A stretch of DNA of 32,047 nucleotides, from positions 1 through 32,047 of the IMG/VR virus record IMGVR_UViG_3300032220_000558; one strand, given 5' to 3'. Positions 1 through 6,996 of the stretch are shown here, in pieces; the first letter of the stretch is position 1, and every line of letters starts with the position of its first letter. Under the pieces are notes generated by a model that saw only the letters and a program-made list of their open reading frames with translations, did no database searches and was not told where the DNA came from. Position numbers and translations under genes: made by a program. Origin of the DNA: a virus.

Positions 1-6
1 CTCCTA

Positions 7-678
7 TCAATCGAAAATTCTACCCCAACCATCGTTGCCACCTGGACACCAACGATGCTTGAGAACTGCTTTAGTATAAATGGTTTTCTTACCATTTGTC
101 ACAGGACCAGTATAGTTATCATTCAGAGAACCATAAGGATCGTTTACATAGTATCCTTTGCCATCTGGCGTCTTACCAATTACTACACACATGTGCCCAC
201 CAGTAGGAGCAGATAAAGAGCCCCTATGCAAGATACCAATAACAACAGGTTTCCCAGCATCAAGACTCTTATCAATATCATTAAAAGAAAGATTGTAACT
301 AAAGTGTGACTTAACTCCATAACCTGCCAGAACCTTTGTCTGAACTGCATGGTCGGTTGTGTCACCAATAGCAAAAACTTTTTTAACATACTCATCATCG
401 CCCTTGATTGAACCTGGCTTGAGGAAAGCAAGGCACATAGCACATGATGAACTGTTACAAGTTCTATGTGCGTCTCTGTAGTTGTCTACTTGATTGAAGT
501 ATGGAACTGCAAGAACTGCTGGTGTAGGTGGTTTAGTTCTAAAGATTCCAATCCAATCTGTTTCAGAATCATCCATGAATTCAGCAGGAAGGTTATCCTC
601 TAACCACTGCACTGCTGCTACATGATTCGCATTACCATCATCATAATACTTGAAAAAGTTATGAAGATCTAATGTCAT
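7..678 (-). CDS. C39-like papain-fold cysteine peptidase domain protein
   Basis: 223 aa. The middle and C-terminal part looks like the peptidase C39-like fold. Gln63 and the Cys74-Asn-Ser-Ser-Ser-Cys-Ala-Met stretch match the family's Gln...Cys-Gly-Pro-Thr-Ser-Ala-Ala-Met signature, Gly-Gly-His162 supplies the His, and Val-Asn-Asp180-Pro-Tyr-Gly supplies the Asp. I see no signal peptide or membrane segment. Such domains cleave peptides, either precursors or cell-wall cross-links. In a phage, roles in lysis or virion maturation are both possible, and the substrate cannot be read from sequence. The gene follows a terminator (719-743), so it probably has its own promoter; a weak late-like GCTAAATA lies about 25 nt upstream. 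Just past its stop, the last bases of the window read TAGGAG on the minus strand, a likely ribosome-binding site for a next gene beyond the edge. Confidence 0.65.
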   Translation of the reverse strand: MTLDLHNFFKYYDDGNANHVAAVQWLEDNLPAEFMDDSETDWIGIFRTKPPTPAVLAVPYFNQVDNYRDAHRTCNSSSCAMCLAFLKPGSIKGDDEYVKKVFAIGDTTDHAVQTKVLAGYGVKSHFSYNLSFNDIDKSLDAGKPVVIGILHRGSLSAPTGGHMCVVIGKTPDGKGYYVNDPYGSLNDNYTGPVTNGKKTIYTKAVLKHRWCPGGNDGWGRIFD

Positions 679-718
679 TATTCTCTCGATAGCACTCTGA
701 GTTATTTAGCTCAAGGCA

Positions 719-743
719 TTAAAAAACCCCCTCAAGGGGGGTT
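719..743 (-). terminator. Rho-independent terminator after peroxiredoxin
   Basis: A perfect 7-bp stem (725-731 with 737-743) and 5-nt loop are followed on the minus strand by six T. It lies just downstream of the peroxiredoxin stop and closes the photo-redox operon. The loop reads CTTGA on the minus strand, the same as the loop of the terminator at 2306-2324. Confidence 0.85.
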
Positions 744-748
744 CAATA

Positions 749-1276
749 TTATACAGAAACTAATTCTTTTGTTGTTGATTTAATATATTCTAGAACTGCT
801 TCTGGGGTTGTTGCTTCATAAGGATCTGAAGCAGCATTATCTTGCTTTCCTGCTTCCTCAAAGAACTTTTCAATCACACCGTCATTGATGACGGCTGCAT
901 AACGCCAGGAACGCATTGCAAAACCAAGATTAAACTTTTTCACAAGCATACCCATAGAATCAGTGAACTCACCATTACCATCAGGAATCAGTTTAACATT
1001 TGAGATCATTTGATCTTTAGCCCATGCATTCATTACAAAACCATCATTAACAGAGATGCAATAGATATCATCCACACCATGACCAATGAAATCTTCATAC
1101 TTCTCCTCAAATCCAGGAAGTTGATAAGCAGAGCAAGTAGGAGTAAATGCACCAGGGAGAGAGAAAATAATAACACGCTTACCATTAAAAAGATCTGCAG
1201 ATGTTTTACTTACAAACTCACCAGATTCACGAAAAATAAATTCAACTTGAGGGATCTGATAACCTTCTTTACGCAT
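749..1276 (-). CDS. Peroxiredoxin (Prx5/AhpC-TSA type)
   Basis: 175 aa from the preferred start. It reduces hydrogen peroxide and alkyl hydroperoxides through a peroxidatic Cys. The signature PGAFTPTC ends in that Cys (residue 48 here), followed by the Prx5-typical LPGFEEKYEDF helix; a second Cys lies about 30 residues on. An ATG 12 nt upstream at 1288 is open, but GGAGG lies 5 nt before the ATG at 1276, and the upstream ATG overlaps the stop of the preceding hli gene, so I chose 1276. It is the last gene of the operon with two hli genes and ferredoxin, which suggests removal of peroxides formed by the photosynthetic chain during infection. The electron donor (host thioredoxin or glutaredoxin) is inferred. 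The family call is firm; its presence in a phage is unusual. Confidence 0.9.
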   Translation of the reverse strand: MRKEGYQIPQVEFIFRESGEFVSKTSADLFNGKRVIIFSLPGAFTPTCSAYQLPGFEEKYEDFIGHGVDDIYCISVNDGFVMNAWAKDQMISNVKLIPDGNGEFTDSMGMLVKKFNLGFAMRSWRYAAVINDGVIEKFFEEAGKQDNAASDPYEATTPEAVLEYIKSTTKELVSV

Positions 1277-1287
1277 AGAAACCTCCA

Positions 1288-1407
1288 TCAGAAAATCCCA
1301 GGAATAATTTGACCAGTGATTAGATATGAACCAACTCCAGCAACAAAACCAATCATTGCCAGACGAGCATTGAGGATCTCTGCCTCAGGGGTAAAACCGA
1401 ATTTCAT
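1288..1407 (-). CDS. hli: Very short high-light-inducible protein (Hli)
   Basis: 39 aa. It is essentially one chlorophyll-binding helix of the Hli/CAB family: Glu10, Asn13 and Arg15 in EILNARLAMIG form the ExxNxR pigment-binding motif, and a hydrophobic helix follows. Hli proteins sit in the thylakoid membrane, bind chlorophyll and carotenoid, and protect photosystem assembly under light stress. Cyanophage copies are well known. The start is supported by AAGGAG 7 nt upstream and by a 4-nt ATGA overlap with the stop of the 91-aa gene. At 39 aa it is near the lower limit for the family. Confidence 0.88.
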   Translation of the reverse strand: MKFGFTPEAEILNARLAMIGFVAGVGSYLITGQIIPGIF

Positions 1408-1679
1408 TTTTTTTCTCCTTGATAAGGGTGTTGTTGTTTAAGTTCTGGATTGGGTTGGGAGAAGACCATAGGACTTCTGGTTTTATTTTTAATAACAATA
1501 AAAGCATCGTTTTGATAGGATACTGTTCCAAATGGCTTCGCCCACTTTGCATTTGCATCTGGGTGAGTAGCAGTTCCAGTTACTGCAACCCCACCAATCT
1601 CAACAGAGAGTTCATCATTTTTATCCCACCCAAGTTCTTGAAGAGCTAGTGAGAACTGTCCAAGCATTCCAGCACTCAC
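1404..1679 (-). CDS. Conserved-looking protein of unknown function in the photo-redox operon
   Basis: 91 aa; I do not recognise the family. There is no signal peptide, membrane segment, cysteine motif or coiled coil. The N-terminal part ([20 protein letters not shown]) suggests a short helix followed by strands, and the C-terminal third is rich in Asn, Gln, Lys and Pro. It starts with a 4-nt ATGA overlap with the end of ferredoxin and ends with a 4-nt overlap with the short hli gene, so it is translationally coupled in the operon. That context suggests, without proof, a job linked to photosynthetic electron transfer or light stress. Confidence 0.75.
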   Translation of the reverse strand: MSAGMLGQFSLALQELGWDKNDELSVEIGGVAVTGTATHPDANAKWAKPFGTVSYQNDAFIVIKNKTRSPMVFSQPNPELKQQHPYQGEKK

Positions 1680-1966
1680 AGGTTCTCTTCCTGTTCAGTA
1701 AGGATTACACAATCAGACTTGGGATAAGCAACACAAAGAAGTGCAAATCCCTCTGCCATCTGATCATCATCTAGGAAAGATTGTTCTTCATTATCAATTT
1801 CACCAGAGACAACTTTACCAGCACAAGAGGAACAAGCACCTGCTTTGCATGAGTAAGGAAGGTCAACACCTGCCTCTTCTGCTGCTTCAAGAATATACTG
1901 ATCTTCTTCACATTGGATTACATTCTCAGTACCATCAGGTGAACGAAGAGTAATAGAATAAGTCAT
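1676..1966 (-). CDS. petF: Plant-type [2Fe-2S] ferredoxin
   Basis: 96 aa, the usual length for cyanobacterial PetF. The cluster ligands are all present: Cys40 and, within CKAGACSSC, Cys45 and Cys48, plus Cys78 in LLCVAYP. The protein is acidic, as expected for docking to photosystem I and to ferredoxin-dependent reductases. It would carry electrons from photosystem I to host or phage reductases (for example bilin reductases, ferredoxin-thioredoxin reductase or nitrogen enzymes). The start codon overlaps the stop of the tiny upstream membrane protein (TAATG). Phage ferredoxins are known in T4-like cyanophages. Neighbouring hli and peroxiredoxin genes support a role in keeping electron flow safe during infection. 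Confidence 0.95.
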   Translation of the reverse strand: MTYSITLRSPDGTENVIQCEEDQYILEAAEEAGVDLPYSCKAGACSSCAGKVVSGEIDNEEQSFLDDDQMAEGFALLCVAYPKSDCVILTEQEENL

Positions 1967-2052
1967 TAGTAAGTTTCAGAAAGTTGATTTACAGAATGCG
2001 CCAATAAAACAAAAAAGGCGACACTAGTAATTGTAAAGATAGCTGAAGTCAT
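1966..2052 (-). CDS. Tiny single-span membrane protein
   Basis: 28 aa. Residues 4-20 ([17 protein letters not shown]) form one hydrophobic helix, with a short polar C-terminus. The stop overlaps the ferredoxin start (TAATG) and the start lies 13 nt after the hli stop, so it fits the operon exactly. No clear Shine-Dalgarno is seen; coupling to the hli gene is possible. In size and shape it resembles the small one-helix subunits of photosystems or cytochrome b6f, but I could not match it to one. It may also be an unrelated small phage membrane protein. Confidence 0.5.
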   Translation of the reverse strand: MTSAIFTITSVAFFVLLAHSVNQLSETY

Positions 2053-2065
2053 TGTCAATCAATTG

Positions 2066-2260
2066 TCAGAAGATTCCGAAGAAGAGTTTGCCAGTGCTAA
2101 GATAAGAAATGAGACCAGCAACAATACCGACCATTGCCCAGCGCCCATTGTACTTCTCCTTTACTTGATTGGGAGTGTCCATACCATAGTTTTCATAGTA
2201 CATAGTAGGTTCTTTGGCAAACATATTTTGTTGACCAAATTCATTGGTTGTTACAGTCAT
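2066..2260 (-). CDS. hli: High-light-inducible protein (Hli)
   Basis: 64 aa with the classic Hli/CAB helix at the C-terminus. EKYNGRWAMVG (residues 36-46) carries Glu36, Asn38 (displaced relative to the classic ExxNxR spacing) and Arg40 for chlorophyll binding, followed by a hydrophobic run to the end. The N-terminal 30 residues are polar and phage-like. It acts in the thylakoid to protect photosystems from excess light. It is the first gene of the photo-redox operon, about 20 nt after a near-perfect host-type promoter, so early and strong expression by host sigma70 RNA polymerase is likely. Confidence 0.95.
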   Translation of the reverse strand: MTVTTNEFGQQNMFAKEPTMYYENYGMDTPNQVKEKYNGRWAMVGIVAGLISYLSTGKLFFGIF

Positions 2261-2287
2261 TGAAGTTTTATTTCAAATTGTTACAAC

Positions 2288-2316
2288 ATTATATAGCAAA
2301 AAGAAAGGGGTGTCAA
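2288..2316 (-). promoter_or_regulatory. Consensus sigma70 promoter of the photo-redox operon
   Basis: On the minus strand TTGACA (2316-2311), a 17-nt spacer, and TATAAT (2293-2288) match the full sigma70 consensus. Transcription would start near 2281, about 20 nt before the hli ATG at 2260. The -35 box lies in the loop and 3' arm of the upstream terminator hairpin, and the U-tract forms the spacer. Confidence 0.88.
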
Positions 2317-2324
2317 GCACCCCT
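2295..2324 (-). terminator. Rho-independent terminator after the porin gene
   Basis: A 7-bp stem (AGGGGTG with CACCCCT; 2306-2312 with 2318-2324) and a CTTGA loop, followed on the minus strand by a T-rich tail. It lies 33 nt after the porin stop and shares its sequence with the next promoter. Confidence 0.82.
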
Positions 2325-2356
2325 AGTAGTAATTTATACCTAATTATGTCAGGAAA

Positions 2357-3859
2357 TCAGAACCTAAATGTTGTTTGAATCACACCACCATAATTGTCAG
2401 AAGCTTGCTTCAGACCTTGGTTGTTAGACACATAGAACACAGCAGGAGTTACGCTAATGTTATCACTAACTTTGTAACGATAGAATGCTTCCCACATAAT
2501 TGCCTTCTGATCATCTTTCAGAGAAGCAGCATTGCCAGGAGCACCAATGGCAAATCCAGCAGCATTGCCCTTAGCAAATACATCTGCCCACTGAAGACCA
2601 GCAAACCAAGTTTGTGAATCGGTAGCACCAGTAGGAGTCTGACTGTTGTTAGACAGACTTACAGTGTTCCATCCATAAGCACCACTCACGGAAGGAATGA
2701 TGCCTGACTTCTTGGGTTGCCAGTAAGCATTAAATGCATAACCATTGGAGGTTTGGTTAGCAGCAAGAGCACCAGAACCACCACCAATAGCATTGAAGTT
2801 ACGAACACGAGTTCCTTCAGTACCATATCTATATCCAAAAGCAACTCCAAGTTGAGGAGTACGATAACCAACTTGAGCAAGAGTGTTCAGAGAACCATCT
2901 TCATCAAACTGACCTTTGGTAGAATCATTGCCATTTTGAGCAACATAGTTAATGCCAGCAACAAATCCACCTTTACCTTTCTTAGTAGGTTGAACCCACT
3001 GAGCACCGAAACCAGAACCAGTTGCCTTGTTATAGACACCAGGAGCACCAGCAACTTGGAAGAAATCTAGGATGTCAGACTTGTAAGCAGAGGGAACCCA
3101 TGCCATCTCAGTATTACGAACCTGAGCACCAGCAGTCAGAGTCATGCCTTTGATGAGACCAGGGAAGCTGTAATACAGACGATCTAGAGTCATAGTATTA
3201 GCATATGTTTCTGCCTTGTCCAGTTTAAACAAGGAAGAAGATGAACCAAAAGGTTGACTAGAGAAGTTACCAGAACGCAAACGAGTCTTGAGAAGATCCT
3301 TACCAGTGAAGGAAGTATCAAAACTCAGACGAAGATCATAGTTAAATGCAGTGTTGCCTACATTGCTGCTGTTAGCAAGTCTAGCACCATCTACCCCACC
3401 CAGAACAAAGGTTGCTTCACCCTTGAGTTTAGTGGTAGTGGAGAACTGAGTTGCCTGGAGTGAACCAACTTGTTTTTCAAGTTTAGCAACACGACCTTGA
3501 ATGACAATGAGTTCATTACGAAACTCATTAGCAAGGCGAGTGAGTTCTTCAGTAACTTCAGTTACACGATCAATACAGGCATTGAGAAGTGCTGCTGCCT
3601 CAAAACGAGTCATTGCCTTACCACCAAGGTAAGTACCATTTTCATAACCAGCAACACAACCATAGCGCTCTACTAGGTTATTGAGTGCCTGATATGCCCA
3701 ATCAGTAGGCTTTACATCAGACAGTTGAGTGATGCTTGAAACTTGTTCTGTAGAAACATATTGGTTGACTGCTGCCATATTAAGATCTGCTGCATTTGCA
3801 ACAACAGGAGCAACCATACCTAAAGCAACAGGTGCAAGCATCAGTTGTTTAAATTTCAT
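2357..3859 (-). CDS. Cyanobacterial-type outer-membrane porin (signal peptide, SLH domain, OprB-like barrel)
   Basis: 500 aa. Residues 1-23 form a Sec signal peptide with a likely cut after ANA. Residues 45-100 are an SLH-like domain (LSDVKPTDWAYQAL ... MTRFEAAALLNACID) that anchors to peptidoglycan. Residues 100-137 form a coiled coil, and 140-500 are rich in alternating Gly, aromatic and polar residues as in an OprB-type beta-barrel. The protein ends in TTFRF, with the terminal Phe used for outer-membrane insertion. This is the domain order of SomA/SomB-like porins of marine cyanobacteria, which allow small solutes and ions across the outer membrane. It forms its own transcription unit, between a structured 133-nt leader and a terminator. 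A whole, host-like porin in a phage is unusual. It might change nutrient uptake or mask receptors, but the solute is unknown. Confidence 0.9.
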   Translation of the reverse strand: MKFKQLMLAPVALGMVAPVVANAADLNMAAVNQYVSTEQVSSITQLSDVKPTDWAYQALNNLVERYGCVAGYENGTYLGGKAMTRFEAAALLNACIDRVTEVTEELTRLANEFRNELIVIQGRVAKLEKQVGSLQATQFSTTTKLKGEATFVLGGVDGARLANSSNVGNTAFNYDLRLSFDTSFTGKDLLKTRLRSGNFSSQPFGSSSSLFKLDKAETYANTMTLDRLYYSFPGLIKGMTLTAGAQVRNTEMAWVPSAYKSDILDFFQVAGAPGVYNKATGSGFGAQWVQPTKKGKGGFVAGINYVAQNGNDSTKGQFDEDGSLNTLAQVGYRTPQLGVAFGYRYGTEGTRVRNFNAIGGGSGALAANQTSNGYAFNAYWQPKKSGIIPSVSGAYGWNTVSLSNNSQTPTGATDSQTWFAGLQWADVFAKGNAAGFAIGAPGNAASLKDDQKAIMWEAFYRYKVSDNISVTPAVFYVSNNQGLKQASDNYGGVIQTTFRF

Positions 3860-3890
3860 AAAAAATTTTTGTATGTACTAAACGACAATT

Positions 3891-3942
3891 GAGGGTTTAA
3901 ATAAAACCTCACTATTTAGAGATTCTTAAGAAAAACTTAAGA
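3891..3942 (-). promoter_or_regulatory. Possible control region ahead of the porin gene
   Basis: Two elements lie in the gap between the last glycan gene and the porin. At 3924-3942 TCTTAAG and CTTAAGA flank five A; because CTTAAG is palindromic this is both an inverted repeat and a direct repeat with an 11-bp step. At 3891-3910 a 7-bp stem with one bulge and an AAATA loop would fold in the porin leader. An 11-bp step of CTTAA-like repeats recalls cyanobacterial PhoB boxes, but only half of that consensus is matched. The 3924-3942 hairpin has no U-tract, so I do not call it a terminator. No clear -10/-35 pair is seen. Confidence 0.35.
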
Positions 3943-3975
3943 CTCTTTTAATTGTAACACAATATTTAAATTCTG

Positions 3976-4758
3976 TCAACCAATCAATGGTTCCCAGAAT
4001 CCATAAAATTCATAATCTAATAATTCCTTTGTGCCAAGTTCTGGTGGTCTATTTTTCCAAAAGTTCATGACACCCTCAACATTTTGTTTATGGAAGACTT
4101 CAATGTGATCCTGATGAATTCCAGAATCAAAATCATACCTATAAGTAAACATGGGCATGGAATAAGTCACACCAGAGTTATAAATGATTTCCTCTGATGT
4201 TGCTCTAGGTTTAATCTTTTGATCAAGTCTATACTTATCCCCCCTGATATGATGCTTGATTAATTTTTCTGCATGATGTCTGGTGATAACATAAAAAGCA
4301 GCACAAAAATCATTAATCAATCTTGGGTGTAGGTTTGCCCTAAGATTTTTTGTACTAGTAATTGCACATTGTAGTACATCCCAATCATATGGAACAGCAG
4401 AAAGATATCCGCCCCAAGTAAAAGGCCAATAAGGGACTGTATCAAATACAATGTCGTCTTCACAAATAATAATGTAATCTAGATCTGTGTTGTCATAGAA
4501 GTGCTTGATAGCCTTCAGATGTGACATTGTACATCCAAGTTCCCCTGGAGTCAATAGGTCTGGAAATCTGCCAACTAAAAATTCAGAGACATCATTCTCT
4601 CCTCTAGCATCAATAGCAGAAATCCTAGTGTTTTCAATTTCATAAAAATCAAACAGTTCATTCATGTGATCCTGTCTGTTAGTTTCTGTGTCCAGATTGA
4701 TCCATAATACAGGACCCATCCCCTTAAGTTTCTTTTTTATTGTAGAAGTATCTGTCAT
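3976..4758 (-). CDS. Glycosyltransferase family 25 (LPS-type)
   Basis: 260 aa. GT25 features are clear: INLDTETNR at 20-28 for the nucleotide-sugar fold, GELGCTMSHLKAI at 72-84, and the acidic IICEDDI at 97-103 that holds the metal. GT25 enzymes add galactose or related sugars to lipooligosaccharide cores. An ATG 12 nt upstream is open, but the ATG at 4758 is preceded by GGGGG and overlaps the upstream stop in ATGA, so it is preferred. This is the last gene of the 15-gene glycan operon. It is similar in fold but not in detail to its neighbour at 4755-5402, so two different linkages are likely. Confidence 0.88.
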   Translation of the reverse strand: MTDTSTIKKKLKGMGPVLWINLDTETNRQDHMNELFDFYEIENTRISAIDARGENDVSEFLVGRFPDLLTPGELGCTMSHLKAIKHFYDNTDLDYIIICEDDIVFDTVPYWPFTWGGYLSAVPYDWDVLQCAITSTKNLRANLHPRLINDFCAAFYVITRHHAEKLIKHHIRGDKYRLDQKIKPRATSEEIIYNSGVTYSMPMFTYRYDFDSGIHQDHIEVFHKQNVEGVMNFWKNRPPELGTKELLDYEFYGFWEPLIG

Positions 4759-5402
4759 GGTTTCCCCCATTGTGGATATCTATGTTGTTTCAAAAAAGTA
4801 TAATCCACATTTGCCTTTTCAATATCAGAATAAGTATTCCTTTGCCAAGTTAAATGGGGAATGATTACATAAGCATTAATTTCTTTATGTGATTCTGCAT
4901 AATGCACATCACATGGTTTTGTAATATTAATTAGGTTATCAATAAATCTATCATAAACTGTACTCTTAAATGCAACTGAATGTGCAGCTAAAGTATATTC
5001 ACATCTATAAACATGTTCAGATACCTGCTGAATATTCATTCCATGGAAGTGTTGTCCACCAAGGTATAGCATATCCCAATCAGATGGAACCTCTTCAATA
5101 TACTGGAAAAATAGTTTATTTACATTTTCATCAAACTGAATGTCATCTTCTAATAAGAGGAAATCAGAAAGTCCAAGTTGTTTGGCATACTTAATACAAA
5201 AGAGCTGTGATAATGCACAACCTACTGCACCTTCTTTAATTTCTGGTGGGAAGTCAAGGTTCATTTTAGAACCTTCAATACCAGAAACTCTTTCTACTTT
5301 AAAACCATATTTTGCAAATTGTTTATGTGCTTCTTCCCATCTATCTAATCTAGAATCAAGATTAATACACAAGGTTTTGTGGAAGTAATCAGTTAAAATC
5401 AT
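4755..5402 (-). CDS. Glycosyltransferase family 25 (LPS-type), second copy
   Basis: 215 aa from the ATG at 5402. Motifs are LCINLDSRLDRW near the N-terminus, GAVGCALSQ at 58-66 and LLLEDDI at 82-88, all in GT25 order. The product would transfer a sugar from a nucleotide donor to a lipopolysaccharide-like acceptor on the inner face of the membrane. The upstream ATG at 5414 is rejected because 5402 has GGGAG before it and forms the ATGA overlap with the fucosyltransferase gene. The protein is shorter than many GT25 members at the C-terminus. Donor and linkage cannot be read from sequence. Confidence 0.87.
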   Translation of the reverse strand: MILTDYFHKTLCINLDSRLDRWEEAHKQFAKYGFKVERVSGIEGSKMNLDFPPEIKEGAVGCALSQLFCIKYAKQLGLSDFLLLEDDIQFDENVNKLFFQYIEEVPSDWDMLYLGGQHFHGMNIQQVSEHVYRCEYTLAAHSVAFKSTVYDRFIDNLINITKPCDVHYAESHKEINAYVIIPHLTWQRNTYSDIEKANVDYTFLKQHRYPQWGKP

Positions 5403-6196
5403 AGTGTCTCCCATCCTTCACAGTAAAGATCTGATGTATCATGATCCAAGGAAGGACCAAACCAAATCTTAGGTGCAATAACTTTCTCACTCTTAGCTAA
5501 CCAGGAACCCCACCAAGAGAATGAGGAGTTAGCAATGATATGATACTTACACAGTGACATAAAGCACATATCATGTTCAGCTGAGTTTGCTTGTGATACA
5601 AAGAATCTATCTGGATCAAATACACTCTGCATCAAACACCAATCAATATCATCAGAAAAAATCAATACAGGAACATTTGAAAGTTTCTTTAATGCTTCAA
5701 TATAATATTCAATTGGAGGAATTGGATGGAATGATTGCAAATGTAGGTAATCACTTCTTCTGATATGTAATGAAATTAATTCAGATGATCCTATTTCATT
5801 GGCAATAATTTCTTTGCAAGACTCTACAACTTCAGGTTTAAAAGTAAAATCTTTTCTAATTTCATCTTCAATGTTTTTAAAATACTTTTCTGATTGAAAG
5901 TATCCATAAAGGTCTACATTATCATCACAATTATTGAACAAGTATTCATCAAAATGAAATCCAGATTCCTTAACCATTTTATTTGGTTCAAGAAATTTAT
6001 TACATTTACTTAGATCAAATGCAGTATGAATGTTTGTTTTTGAATTCTTTACATTTGGATCACTAACACCAAAAGAATATTCTGGAGGAATGCAAAAATC
6101 AAATCCTCTATTCGCAGCAATACCTCTTAAAGAGGCGTACTGAAACATTTGGTTTCCTAGTCTTCCTAGGTTTCCTAGTTGATTAAAAGAGATCAT
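5399..6196 (-). CDS. Alpha-1,2-fucosyltransferase-like glycosyltransferase (GT11)
   Basis: 265 aa. GT11 hallmarks are present in order: GRLGNQMFQYASLRG near residues 11-25, HIRRSDY at 144-150 (the basic GDP-fucose-binding motif HxRRxD), LIFSDDIDW at 178-186, and NSSFSWWGSWLA at 223-234. GT11 enzymes move L-fucose from GDP-fucose to the 2-OH of galactose or a similar sugar in LPS or capsule. The same operon encodes gmd and fcl, which make GDP-L-fucose, so donor supply and use are linked. It overlaps both neighbours by 4 nt. Full length with all motifs intact; I expect it to be active. Confidence 0.93.
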   Translation of the reverse strand: MISFNQLGNLGRLGNQMFQYASLRGIAANRGFDFCIPPEYSFGVSDPNVKNSKTNIHTAFDLSKCNKFLEPNKMVKESGFHFDEYLFNNCDDNVDLYGYFQSEKYFKNIEDEIRKDFTFKPEVVESCKEIIANEIGSSELISLHIRRSDYLHLQSFHPIPPIEYYIEALKKLSNVPVLIFSDDIDWCLMQSVFDPDRFFVSQANSAEHDMCFMSLCKYHIIANSSFSWWGSWLAKSEKVIAPKIWFGPSLDHDTSDLYCEGWETL

Positions 6197-6996
6197 TGTA
6201 GGTAATTAAGGTAAATAAAATCTTCAAGAACTTCAATCTGCTTTACCCTTTCCAGATTGTCTTTGATAGCATCTAATTTGCTTTGATAAATTTCTTCTGA
6301 AACTTCAAACTCATCACTTAATTGAATGATGCCATCTTGGTTAAAATGGTTTGCAATGTCAGGAGATCCCAGATAAACAGGGATAGTACCAGTAGCAAAA
6401 CAATCAAGAATCTTCTCTGTGTAGTATGATTCATAAACTCCATTCTCAATAACTACAGAGAACATGTAATCACAGAGACCTTCTTCTTTTGTAGCAATCT
6501 CATTGATTCCTCTTCCATAAAGATCTACTTGGTCTCCAATTTTTTCCACCCACTCAAGTCTATTCTTTTGCCCTTCTGTAAATGCTTTGTTGGATGAGAT
6601 CATAGAAATCATCTTAGTCTTTTCATAGATCTTTGGTTCTTGAATCCAAAAACCTTGGGCAGGACACCACTTAAATCTTGGATCTAAATCAAGAAGTTCT
6701 TTGTCATGAGTAAAGATATACTTAAAGACATTAAAGTATTCTTCTACATTAGACTTAATCTCTTCAGAAATACCTGGGACTACAAATTTAGATTCAAGAA
6801 GCCATCCATATTTGACTCCTTCAACTTTATCAGTAAATGCCTGATTGATGTTTTGATCTACATATACAGTTTCATCTGCAGACAGATCAAATACCCACTC
6901 AACATACTTGGATTCCTTTCCATGTACTGAGTATCCTTTGTTTCCTCCAGTAAGATGTGTAAAGGAATTGCCTACTAAATTAATCTTGTGTTTCAT
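6193..6996 (-). CDS. GT10-family alpha-1,3/1,4-fucosyltransferase-like protein
   Basis: 267 aa. The C-terminal stretch 179-210 carries the GT10 signature: FSVVIENG, a short gap, YYTEKILDCF, then GTIPVYLG, with Glu184, Asn185 and Lys195 at the positions used for GDP-fucose binding. A further GT10-type block begins at SNKAFTEGQKNR near 135. GT10 enzymes add fucose in alpha-1,3 or alpha-1,4 linkage to GlcNAc or Glc. Together with the adjacent GT11 gene this gives two fucosylation steps. It overlaps the upstream gene by 17 nt in another frame and the downstream gene by 4 nt. No membrane segment is seen. Regiospecificity is not predictable. Confidence 0.87.
   Translation of the reverse strand: MKHKINLVGNSFTHLTGGNKGYSVHGKESKYVEWVFDLSADETVYVDQNINQAFTDKVEGVKYGWLLESKFVVPGISEEIKSNVEEYFNVFKYIFTHDKELLDLDPRFKWCPAQGFWIQEPKIYEKTKMISMISSNKAFTEGQKNRLEWVEKIGDQVDLYGRGINEIATKEEGLCDYMFSVVIENGVYESYYTEKILDCFATGTIPVYLGSPDIANHFNQDGIIQLSDEFEVSEEIYQSKLDAIKDNLERVKQIEVLEDFIYLNYLQ

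Noticed and set aside
3924-3942. CTTAAG inverted repeat as the terminator of the glycan operon
   Set aside because: It lies upstream of the porin start and on the far side of the glycan operon's last gene (3976) in the right place, but the stem is only A-T-rich and no U-tract follows, so I keep it only as a possible control site.
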